Source: Lysobacter sp. Root690
Lineage (GTDB): Bacteria > Pseudomonadota > Gammaproteobacteria > Xanthomonadales > Xanthomonadaceae
DNA length: 64,000 nt
Assembly: GCF_001427785.1 (NCBI RefSeq)
Contig: NZ_LMHM01000013.1
Location: forward strand, 711,642 to 775,641
Reading direction: 5' to 3'
Shown: positions 43,910-51,334 of the stretch, in pieces
Layout of the letters: each line of letters starts with the position of its first letter
Position numbering within the stretch: the first letter of the stretch is position 1
Notes under the pieces: generated by a model
Told to the model about the DNA's origin: nothing
Seen by the model: the letters and a program-made list of their open reading frames with translations, nothing else
The model's database searches: none
Position numbers and translations under genes: made by a program

Positions 43910-44536
43910 TCAGAATGCGATCCACGGCCTCGCCGCGCTGCCCGCGGCTTCATTACCGGGAACGCAGTAGTGGGTGATGTAGGCCATCGGAATCACGGTG
44001 AGGAAGGCCGCTTCCACGCCCGGATCGACCGGGCCGCCGGAAATTCCGAACAGGTTCGAGGTGGCCAGGGTGGCGCCGTCGAAGAACACATTGGCCTTGG
44101 TCGCCGAGGCCAGTTGAGTGTCGGCGTTGACCGGCGTCACCGCGCCCTGGCCCAGGGCCTGGACGTTGAGGTTGAACGTCATCTGATAGATATAGCCGGT
44201 CGAATAACCGCCCGCGTCGATGGTGGTGTCGGTCGACAGGTGGATGGTGCGGCGGGTCTTTTCGGACTTGATGTCGCGCAGCACGTCGATGAGGCTGACG
44301 TTCGGCGTGGCCAACAGCGCCTGCAGGCCGGTCTGGTCGGCCGGTGGCGGCAGCGCGGGGACCGGTCCGCGCGGCGGCAGGCAGCGGTTGATGACTTCGC
44401 GTCCGGTCGCCAGCGGCGTGACCACCCACGGTTGAAAGCCACCGGCGCCGCGAATGCTGTTGGCCGCGGTGGGGGCCTGGGTGGGGTCGAGCGGATCCGG
44501 TGGCCGCGAATCGCCGCGGTACAAAGTGATGGGCAT
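43910..44536 (-). CDS. Candidate ADP-ribosyltransferase (cholera/pertussis toxin-like)
   Basis: A 208-residue protein that starts MPITLYRGDSRPPDP, closely matching the NAD-binding start of cholera and pertussis toxin A chains (YRxDSRPP). Next comes a TIHLSTDTT strand corresponding to their STS motif (S101-T102), and then PGVEAAFLTVIP, which aligns with the segment holding their catalytic glutamate (E175 here); the first acidic residue of ExE is glycine. There is no signal peptide. The start is supported by AGGAG. It is small for a toxin and might be secreted by a contact-dependent system. Confident about the motif pattern, less about activity. Confidence 0.72.
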   Translation of the reverse strand: MPITLYRGDSRPPDPLDPTQAPTAANSIRGAGGFQPWVVTPLATGREVINRCLPPRGPVPALPPPADQTGLQALLATPNVSLIDVLRDIKSEKTRRTIHLSTDTTIDAGGYSTGYIYQMTFNLNVQALGQGAVTPVNADTQLASATKANVFFDGATLATSNLFGISGGPVDPGVEAAFLTVIPMAYITHYCVPGNEAAGSAARPWIAF

Positions 44537-44989
44537 GCTGGAACTCCTGATGGCTGCGGTGCCCCGCAATGCGCGGGGCTTGGGTGCGGATGCGCAACGA
44601 GTCGTTGCGAGCGGCTTGGACGAAGCGTGTGCGCGGCCACGGCGTCGCCGATCGCGTCGATCGCACGCGCATTCGTGTCATGCACGACAGTTCAAACGTC
44701 GCGATCGCGACGTCGTGAAGTGGGTTGAACGAACTGGGCTCGCTGTCGGAGGATCGCGTTCAATCGCGTTCGATGAGGGCCGGCGCCGACCGCCGGACTC
44801 ACGACCGCAGGCGCAACTACGCGCCGAAGGTTTTCGCGTCGTCTGGGCGCAATACCGCTATAGATGATCGGCGCCGCATGCGCATCGGTGAATGCGATGG
44901 TCGGTCATGTCGGCGCAGGCGAGGATCGCGTCCTTGCCGATGACCGATGCTGAGGCATCAGCCTATGGCGCGATCGCCGCCCAGCGCGA
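44537..44989. other. Intergenic region with a 17-bp dyad
   Basis: No supported gene in 453 bases. Upstream of the ADP-ribosyltransferase-like gene it contains a hairpin (GCCCCGC 44561-44567 with GCGGGGC 44573-44579) and the dyad at 44593-44609. The right part lies downstream of the GGDEF/EAL gene and shows nothing further. Confidence 0.6.
44593..44609. promoter_or_regulatory. Perfect 17-bp dyad upstream of the ADP-ribosyltransferase-like gene
   Basis: CGCAACGA and TCGTTGCG are exact complements around a G, 57 bases upstream of the start codon. Length and symmetry fit a dimeric repressor operator. No matching regulator is encoded next to it. Confidence 0.5.
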
Positions 44990-47551
44990 TCAGAGCAGCT
45001 TCTGCGCCCGGCAGTAATCGCGCAGGTCGTCCGGCGCCAGCCCCGGCGCGAACAGGAAGCCCTGGCCGATCAGCACGCCGAGTTCGCGCAGGAACGCGCG
45101 CTGGCGTTCGGTTTCCACGCCCTCGGCGACCATGCCCAGGCCCAGGCTGCGGGCGATGCCGGTGACGGCCTGGCAGACCGCGACGTCGGACTGGTTGTCG
45201 GGCACGCCCTGCACGAACAACTGGCTGAGCTTGAGCCCGTGGATCGGCAAACGGCGCAGATAATTCAGGGCGCTGTAGCCTTCGCCGAAATCGTCGATCG
45301 ACAGGTTGACCCCGAGTTCGCGCAAGCGGGTAAAGGTGCGCACGGTGTCGGGCGCGTCCTCGATCAAGACCCGCTCGGTGAATTCCAGTTCCAGCGCGCT
45401 GCCGGGCAGGCCGTATTCGGCCAATGCGGCGCCGACGTTGTTGGCCAGGTCGTCGCCGAGGAACTGGCGGTAGGACACGTTGACCGCGACGCGCTCGATA
45501 TGCAGGCCTTCGTCGCGCCACGCGCGCAACTGCCGGCAGGCTTCGTGCAGGACCCAGCCGCCGATGCCGACGATGTCGCCAGTGGTTTCGGCATGGTCGA
45601 TGAAACGGTCCGGGCGCATTTCGCCGAGCGAGCGGTTGCGCCAGCGGATCAGCGCTTCGATCGCCACCACCCGGCCGTCGCTGAGATCGACCTGCGGTTG
45701 ATAGACCAGATGGAATTCGTCGTTGTGGACCGCGCGGCGCAGATGGGTTTCCAGTTGCAGGCGGTGCAGTTGCTGTTCGGCCAGTTCCGGGGTGAACGCC
45801 TGCCAGCTGTTGCGGCCGCGGCGCTTGCTGTCGTACATCGCGACGTCGGCGCTCTGGATCAGCTGCTGCGCGGTGCGGCCGTCGAGCGGCGCCTGGGCGA
45901 TGCCGATGCTGGCGGTGATGCTGAATTCCTCGCCGTCGACGCGGAAGCTGTCGCCGAAGATCTCCAGGATCGCGTCGGCGAGGCGTTCGCCGCGCAGCGG
46001 ATCGTCGTCGAGCGAGCACACCAGCAGGAATTCGTCGCCGCCGAAACGCGCGATCAGCGCCTGATCGCCGGCGGCCAGGCGGATGCGGCGCGCGGCCGAG
46101 GCCAGCAGGCGGTCGCCGGCGGCGTGGCCGAGCACGTCGTTGACCACCTTGAAGCGGTCCAGGTCGATGTACAGCACCGCCAGCGGCGAGTGCGGGTAGA
46201 TGTCCAGGCGGCGTTCGAGTTCGGCCTGGACCGCGTCGCGGTTGAGCAGGCCGGTGAGCGGATCGCTGCGCGCCTGGATGCGCAGTTGTTCTTCTTCGTG
46301 CTTGCGTTCGGTGATGTCCTGCAGGGTGCCGGTGAGCACCTGCCGGACCGGATCGGCGGCGCTGGCGTCGCCGATCGCGCGGACCCAGAAACCGCCGCCG
46401 TCGGACCGCGTGCCCTGCAGTTCCATGTCGATGCCGCGGCCGCCGGCGAGGGTGCGTTCGAGCGCGTTGCGCAGGCGGTGGCGATCGAGCGGCAGCAGGC
46501 ATTCGAGCAGGTCGTCGATCTGCTCCGGCTCGGCCTCGCGGCCGATGATCCGCGCGGCTTCGAAGGTCAGGTACAGGCGATCGCGGCCGGCGTCCCATTC
46601 CCAGCCGCCGATGTGGGCCAGGGCCTGGGCGCGGTCGAACAGGGCGCTGTCGCGCTTGAGCGCGGTAACGTTGGAGAACAGCGCGAACACCTGATGCGGA
46701 CGGTCGCCGCCGGGCGGGAACTGCGGCACCGCGGTGACCGCGAGCCAGATCAATTCGCGACGTTCGCGGTGATACAGCCCCAGCACGGTGCTGTCGACCA
46801 CGCGGCCGGTGGCCAGCGCGATCTGCGAGGGGTATTGGTCGGTGGCCAGTTCGTGGCCGCGTTCGTCGACCAGCAGCCAGTCGCCCGAGCTGAGTTCGTC
46901 GGCGATGCTCATGCCGCTGTGCAGCGACAGCAGGCGCATCGCCGCGCTGTTGGCGTAGATGATCCGCAGCGAGTGGTCCTGCACGATCACGCCGCGATCG
47001 ATCGACTCGACCAGTTCGCGGAAACGCAGTTCGGTGTCGGCGCGGCTGCTGAGGTCGCGCGCGACCGCGATGATCCGGCGCTGGCCCTCGTGCTCGAAGC
47101 CGGCCGAATGCACTTCGACCGGGAAGCGGGTGCCGTCGCCGCGCTTGTTGGTGACCTCGATGATGTAGCTCTCGCCACGGTTCAAGGTTTCCCACACCGG
47201 CGCCAGGTGTTCGCGCGGCAGTTCGGGATTGAGCACGTGGATCGGCTGACCGACGATTTCCTCGCGTATGCGCCGATGCGCGCGGGTGCCTTCGCGATTG
47301 ATCTCGATCACCGTGCCGACTTCGTCGAGCACGGTGACCAGGTCGGGAATCGCGTCGAAGGCGGCGCGGTACAGCGAGCCGTCGCTGCGGCGCAGCGCGT
47401 CGATCGCCTCCGACAAAGTCGCGCGCAGGCTGTCGCTCAGATCGGGTTCGTCGAGTGCGCGTCGCAGCGCGTCGATGGTGGCGTCCGTCGTGTCCGTCGC
47501 CGCCGCAGGGGCGGGCGGGATCGGGCGATCGGCGGGCGCGTCGGCGTTCAC
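44990..47551 (-). CDS. PAS-GGDEF-EAL cyclic-di-GMP signalling protein
   Basis: An 853-residue cytoplasmic protein with no membrane segment. Three PAS-like sensor domains (about residues 50-170, 175-300, 300-415) precede a GGDEF domain with intact RFGGDEF and an EAL domain with AIEALIRW, ELEFTERV, DDFGEGYSAL and AEGVETERQ. Both catalytic motifs look complete, so it could make and degrade c-di-GMP; often one domain dominates. The start is GTG in a 4-base overlap with the stop of mvaB, so it is translated after HMG-CoA lyase. That coupling to leucine catabolism is unusual. Confidence 0.93.
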   Translation of the reverse strand: MNADAPADRPIPPAPAAATDTTDATIDALRRALDEPDLSDSLRATLSEAIDALRRSDGSLYRAAFDAIPDLVTVLDEVGTVIEINREGTRAHRRIREEIVGQPIHVLNPELPREHLAPVWETLNRGESYIIEVTNKRGDGTRFPVEVHSAGFEHEGQRRIIAVARDLSSRADTELRFRELVESIDRGVIVQDHSLRIIYANSAAMRLLSLHSGMSIADELSSGDWLLVDERGHELATDQYPSQIALATGRVVDSTVLGLYHRERRELIWLAVTAVPQFPPGGDRPHQVFALFSNVTALKRDSALFDRAQALAHIGGWEWDAGRDRLYLTFEAARIIGREAEPEQIDDLLECLLPLDRHRLRNALERTLAGGRGIDMELQGTRSDGGGFWVRAIGDASAADPVRQVLTGTLQDITERKHEEEQLRIQARSDPLTGLLNRDAVQAELERRLDIYPHSPLAVLYIDLDRFKVVNDVLGHAAGDRLLASAARRIRLAAGDQALIARFGGDEFLLVCSLDDDPLRGERLADAILEIFGDSFRVDGEEFSITASIGIAQAPLDGRTAQQLIQSADVAMYDSKRRGRNSWQAFTPELAEQQLHRLQLETHLRRAVHNDEFHLVYQPQVDLSDGRVVAIEALIRWRNRSLGEMRPDRFIDHAETTGDIVGIGGWVLHEACRQLRAWRDEGLHIERVAVNVSYRQFLGDDLANNVGAALAEYGLPGSALELEFTERVLIEDAPDTVRTFTRLRELGVNLSIDDFGEGYSALNYLRRLPIHGLKLSQLFVQGVPDNQSDVAVCQAVTGIARSLGLGMVAEGVETERQRAFLRELGVLIGQGFLFAPGLAPDDLRDYCRAQKLL

Positions 47552-48447
47552 GCGGCCGCCAGCGCCTTGCCGACCTTGCTGCCGGTCTCGCGTCCGAGCA
47601 GGCCGGCGAGCCAGCGGCCGGTGTCGGCCAGTGCGTTCAAGTCCACGCCGGTCTCGATGCCCAGGCCGTGCAGCATGTACACCACGTCCTCGCTGGCGAC
47701 GTTGCCGCTGGCGCCCTTGGCGTAGGGACAGCCGCCGGTGCCGGACACGGCCGAATCGACCACCGCCACGCCTTCTTCCAGGCAGGCGAGGATGTTCGAC
47801 AGCGCCTGGCCGTAGGTGTCGTGGAAATGCACCGCCAGCGCCGCGACCGGCACTTCTGAGGCGACCGCCTTGAACATCGCGCGCGCCTTGCCCGGCGTGC
47901 CCACGCCGATGGTGTCGCCGAGCGACACCTCGTAGCAGCCCATCGCGTGCAGCGCCTTGGCCACCCGCACCACGTCGCTGACCGGCACTTCGCCCTGGTA
48001 AGGACAGCCCAGCACGGTGGAGACATAACCGCGCACCGCCACGCCGTCGGCCTTGGCACGTGCCATGACCGGTGCGAACCGCGCCAATGATTCGTCGATG
48101 CTGGCGTTGATGTTGGTGCGGTTGAACGCTTCGGACGCCGCGGTGAACACCGCGATCTCTTCGACCCCGACCGCGCGCGCTCGCTCGTAGCCTTGTTCGT
48201 TGGGCACCAGCACCGGGTAATGCACGCCGGGCCGGCGCGCGATGCCGGCGAAGACTTCGGCCGCATCCGCCAGTTGCGGCACCCACTTGGGGCTGACGAA
48301 ACTCGTCGCCTCGATGCTGCGCAGCCCGGTCGCCGACAGACGGTCGATCAACGCGATCTTGTCGGCGGTGGCGATCTGCGATTTCTCGTTCTGCAGTCCG
48401 TCGCGCGGACCGACTTCGACGATGCGTACGGAAGCGGGTTGGGTCAT
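47548..48447 (-). CDS. mvaB: Hydroxymethylglutaryl-CoA lyase
   Basis: A 299-residue TIM-barrel lyase that splits HMG-CoA into acetoacetate and acetyl-CoA, the last step of leucine breakdown. Visible motifs are VEVGPRDGLQNE at the N-terminus, GYVSTVLGCPYQG, SLGDTIGVGTP, HFHDTYGQA and the conserved SGTGGCPYAKGASGN containing the active cysteine. It overlaps its upstream lipoprotein gene (ATGA) and its downstream GGDEF/EAL gene (GTGA) by four bases each. liuC and liuD lie upstream on the same strand. Confidence 0.96.
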   Translation of the reverse strand: MTQPASVRIVEVGPRDGLQNEKSQIATADKIALIDRLSATGLRSIEATSFVSPKWVPQLADAAEVFAGIARRPGVHYPVLVPNEQGYERARAVGVEEIAVFTAASEAFNRTNINASIDESLARFAPVMARAKADGVAVRGYVSTVLGCPYQGEVPVSDVVRVAKALHAMGCYEVSLGDTIGVGTPGKARAMFKAVASEVPVAALAVHFHDTYGQALSNILACLEEGVAVVDSAVSGTGGCPYAKGASGNVASEDVVYMLHGLGIETGVDLNALADTGRWLAGLLGRETGSKVGKALAAA

Positions 48448-49184
48448 CTGGAATCCTTGCTTTCAGAGGCAGCGCTTGCAGGAGCTGTGCTTGCAGAGGC
48501 AGCGCGTTGCAGCACGATCGCCTCCTTCTCGGTGTCGTACAGCACCGCGCCGTGTTGGGTCAGCGCGGTGCGGATGTCCTGCGCCGATCCTTCGATCAGC
48601 GCGAATTTCTCGTCGAGTTTACGCCCGCTCAAGGTGCCGGCCGCTATCGCCTCCAACGCGCGTTGCGAGTCCGGAAGCCAGGCCCGGGCCCGGCCATCGT
48701 CGATACGGTACAGGATCAGGAACACCGAACCGGCCGGCGAGCCCTTGATCAACGCATCGCCGGGCGCACCGATCGCGCGCTGGGCGACGGACGGCGGCAT
48801 GACGATGTAGCGGTCGCGGCCCAGGACGAAGCCGGTCAGGTCCAGCGCCATGGTCTGCTCGCCCATGTTCGGCCAGTCTTCGGTGTGGCAGCGCGCGTCG
48901 ATGCGGATGGTCTTGGCGACGCCCTCGGCCTTGAGCTGCCAGGTGCCGGGCAGGTCGGGGTCGCAGGCAAGTTCGTCGACCGGGGCGCGTTCGAAGGCGA
49001 CGCAGCCGCTCAGCGTGGCCAGCGCCACGGCGAGCGCGGCGCGCAGCAGGCGGGTGCGTGGCCGCCCAGGCCCGCGCGCGAGTCCAGCTGGGCCGCGGTA
49101 GCCCAAGCGAGGGCCGGACGCCGGAACGCGAGGATCGGCGAGGCCGGGGGCGGCGCTGGAGAGGCGGGGATCCGGCAGGGTCAT
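48444..49184 (-). CDS. Predicted lipoprotein, tandem family member 3
   Basis: A 246-residue protein with an unusually long N-region, a hydrophobic segment and lipobox TLSGC near residue 61. The mature part begins ERAPVDELACDPDLPGTW, shared in pattern (ACDPxLxGxW) with the two upstream lipoproteins. The long N-region suggests that the true start may be internal, although no better ATG is present. It overlaps mvaB by four bases and starts nine bases after the previous lipoprotein gene. Function unknown. Confidence 0.72.
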   Translation of the reverse strand: MTLPDPRLSSAAPGLADPRVPASGPRLGYRGPAGLARGPGRPRTRLLRAALAVALATLSGCVAFERAPVDELACDPDLPGTWQLKAEGVAKTIRIDARCHTEDWPNMGEQTMALDLTGFVLGRDRYIVMPPSVAQRAIGAPGDALIKGSPAGSVFLILYRIDDGRARAWLPDSQRALEAIAAGTLSGRKLDEKFALIEGSAQDIRTALTQHGAVLYDTEKEAIVLQRAASASTAPASAASESKDSR

Positions 49185-49193
49185 GGCAGCCTC

Positions 49194-49865
49194 TCAGCGC
49201 GCAGCAGGGGATATACGTTTGAAACGATAAACCGTGTCGCCATCGGGCAGGGAGAAAAGCTGCGGATTGGCACGCAATAGCTGGCGAATCTGCTTGGCAT
49301 CGCCGGTGAGCCAGTCCGGGCGATCGGCCTCGGCGACCGGGGTCTCGGCGTTGCGTTCTTGAACGATGCGCTTGAGCTGATCCGGATTGCCCACATCGAC
49401 GCTCAGCGAGTCGGGGCCGGCTTGGTAGCGCAGCAGGCTGACCACGTTCGGGTAGTCCTTCGCGGCCTGGTTTCTGGCCGCTTCCGCCTCGCCCTTGCCG
49501 CCGGCCAGCAGCATCCAGACATCGGCGAAGTCCAGCCCCAGATAACGATGGCCGTCGGCTTTGTACACGCGCAACTCGATCTGGCGCGGTTCGAATTTCG
49601 CCGGCAGGTAGGCGCGGCACTGCGCATCGATGCGCAGGCGGCGTTCGTCGTCGACGGTGAAATCGGTGTCCTCGTCGGCGCGCGTGGACGAGCCGAGGAT
49701 GCCTTCGCCCTTGACCAGCCCCCACTCGCCGACCAGGGCCGGATCGCAGGCCATCGCGGCCGACGGCGGATGTTCGACCATCAGGCAGCCGGACAGCGAG
49801 GCGGACAGGACGATGGCCGCGGCTAACGCGCGCAAACCGGCGATCGGGTGGAAGTGGGCAGGCAT
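49194..49865 (-). CDS. Predicted lipoprotein, tandem family member 2
   Basis: A 223-residue lipoprotein with signal peptide and lipobox SLSGC near residue 27 and the family start AMACDPALVGEW. The middle contains YLGLDFADVWMLLAGG and the C-terminus KQIRQLLRANPQLFSLPDG, also paralleled in the other two copies. The start is chosen because GGAG lies nine bases upstream. It is nine bases before the next copy. Confidence 0.78.
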   Translation of the reverse strand: MPAHFHPIAGLRALAAAIVLSASLSGCLMVEHPPSAAMACDPALVGEWGLVKGEGILGSSTRADEDTDFTVDDERRLRIDAQCRAYLPAKFEPRQIELRVYKADGHRYLGLDFADVWMLLAGGKGEAEAARNQAAKDYPNVVSLLRYQAGPDSLSVDVGNPDQLKRIVQERNAETPVAEADRPDWLTGDAKQIRQLLRANPQLFSLPDGDTVYRFKRISPAAR

Positions 49866-50010
49866 TGGGGAAGTCTCCGTAAACAGATGGCGACTGGCGA
49901 CATGCATTCAAGCCGTATCGCGGTCGTAAACAGGGGATGCGGCGTTGCGCGGATCGTTGCGATCGCGCCGACCGGTTGGGTGGGCGCGCTACGGATTCGC
50001 GTTCGCTGCG

Positions 50011-50811
50011 TTAACGGTTCGCGCGCGGCGCCGGCTTCGTAGTCGCCTTGCGCGGCGGCGCAGGCGAGGCCTTACCGTCGCGTCGCAGAATGACGCCCGG
50101 CGTGGCGAAGAACAGATCCTTGCGCGAGGCCAGCAAGGCATCGACCTGCTGGCTGCTGCCTTTCACCGAGGCGGCGATCTGCGGCTCGTCATCGTTCGCC
50201 TTCTTTTCGCGCAGCAACGCGTCCAGTTGTGCGGCCGAGGCGATCTTGCCGTCTTCGATTCCGAACTCGGTGTTCTCAATGCTGCCGGGTAGCGTTCCCG
50301 CGGCGATCAGGCGCGCCACGCGCAAGGTGTCGACGCTGTGGATGGCGATTCTGTCCGGAGCGACGACATAGCGCAGGATCGTGTAACGCCCTTGTTGCGC
50401 TGTGTTGTCGTCCGTTGAGTCGTTATCCGGCATGCCCTGGCACGAAGCCGGTTGAGTCGCGAGCGTGGCCCGGGTCGCGACGATGTACCCGCCGGCGGCA
50501 TCGGGCAAGTATGAAAAACGATAGCCGACCAGATCTTCGGGACACTCGCCGGTCTTGCGCAGGATCAATCCGCAATCCTTGGGCAGGATGCTCATGCGCT
50601 CGGTGTCTTCATGCCCGCGCCTGGGCTCCAGCGCGCCGTGTTCCGTCCATTCGCCGCTGAGCCATTGGCCGACCAGACGCGGATCGCACGCGACCTGGGT
50701 GCCGCTAGGCGGCGATTCGAACGTGGTGGTGCTGCATCCGCTCAGCAGGGCCAGCGCGAGGCCGGCGGCGAACAGTTTTCGTACCTGCGACGACAGCGTG
50801 CAAAAACGCAT
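50011..50811 (-). CDS. Predicted lipoprotein, tandem family member 1
   Basis: A 266-residue lipoprotein with a signal peptide and lipobox LLSGC near residue 26, followed by QVACDPRLVGQWLSGEW. It resembles the two downstream paralogues in order of segments, including the late VDALLASRKDLFFATPGV that matches their C-terminal block. GGAGGGA supports the start. The tail is rich in lysine, proline and arginine. Confidence 0.78.
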   Translation of the reverse strand: MRFCTLSSQVRKLFAAGLALALLSGCSTTTFESPPSGTQVACDPRLVGQWLSGEWTEHGALEPRRGHEDTERMSILPKDCGLILRKTGECPEDLVGYRFSYLPDAAGGYIVATRATLATQPASCQGMPDNDSTDDNTAQQGRYTILRYVVAPDRIAIHSVDTLRVARLIAAGTLPGSIENTEFGIEDGKIASAAQLDALLREKKANDDEPQIAASVKGSSQQVDALLASRKDLFFATPGVILRRDGKASPAPPRKATTKPAPRANR

Positions 50812-51334
50812 GGGACGTCCCTCCATAGAACACACAGACCAGGGGCCGCCGAAGATTCGGCGGCCGAGGAATCCGGCGCTCCCAGCCGGGATTGAAGCGT
50901 TTGCGCGGCCATTATTCGGCGCGGATGGGGGTGGTGGTCAAGCGGGTGGGGTTCGGCCGGTTCCACAAGGCCTTCGGCTCCTTGTTTCCGTCACGGCCGT
51001 TATCCATTCGTTTCCTTCAAGCCGTCATTCCCGCGAAGGCGGGAATCTAGAGACTTTAGCGCCATCGTTCAGGCCGTCATTCCCGCGAAGGCGGGAATCC
51101 AGAGACTTCAGCGAGTTCTCTCCAGGTCGTCATTCCCGCGAAAGCGGGAATCCAGCGACTTCAAAGGTTCTCGCACGAAAGGCACTGGATTCCCGCCTTC
51201 GCGGGAATGACGGTAGGAGAGAGCGTGCGAACCTCGTAGGTTCGATCAAAGCCTTGGTCGTGTCGCCAACAGGCAACCTGGCGCGCAGACCGCCGCAGCG
51301 ATCCGCGCACACACGCACACGCACAAACTCAAAC
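50812..51334. other. Intergenic region with a four-copy palindromic repeat
   Basis: About 520 bases without a supported gene, separating liuD from the lipoprotein genes. It carries the ATTCCCGC repeat cluster (51021-51214) and should hold the promoter for the lipoprotein/mvaB/GGDEF-EAL run. Confidence 0.65.
51021..51214. repeat. Four copies of the ATTCCCGCGAAGGCGGGAAT palindrome
   Basis: Three direct copies (51021-51058, 51073-51110, 51125-51162) and one inverted copy (51185-51214). Each copy is itself a hairpin, ATTCCCGC paired with GCGGGAAT around GAAG or GAAA. The extended flanks (CCAGAGACTTCAGC) are shared as well. It is a REP-like element of Xanthomonadaceae type. Spacing and lack of unique spacers rule out CRISPR. 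Confidence 0.9.

Noticed and set aside
45239-47725. 828-residue open frame opposite the GGDEF/EAL gene
   Set aside because: Shadow of a protein with intact catalytic motifs; no domain is recognisable in it.
51021-51214. Possible CRISPR array
   Set aside because: The units are palindromic with short similar flanks, one is inverted, and there are no unique spacers of constant length and no cas genes.
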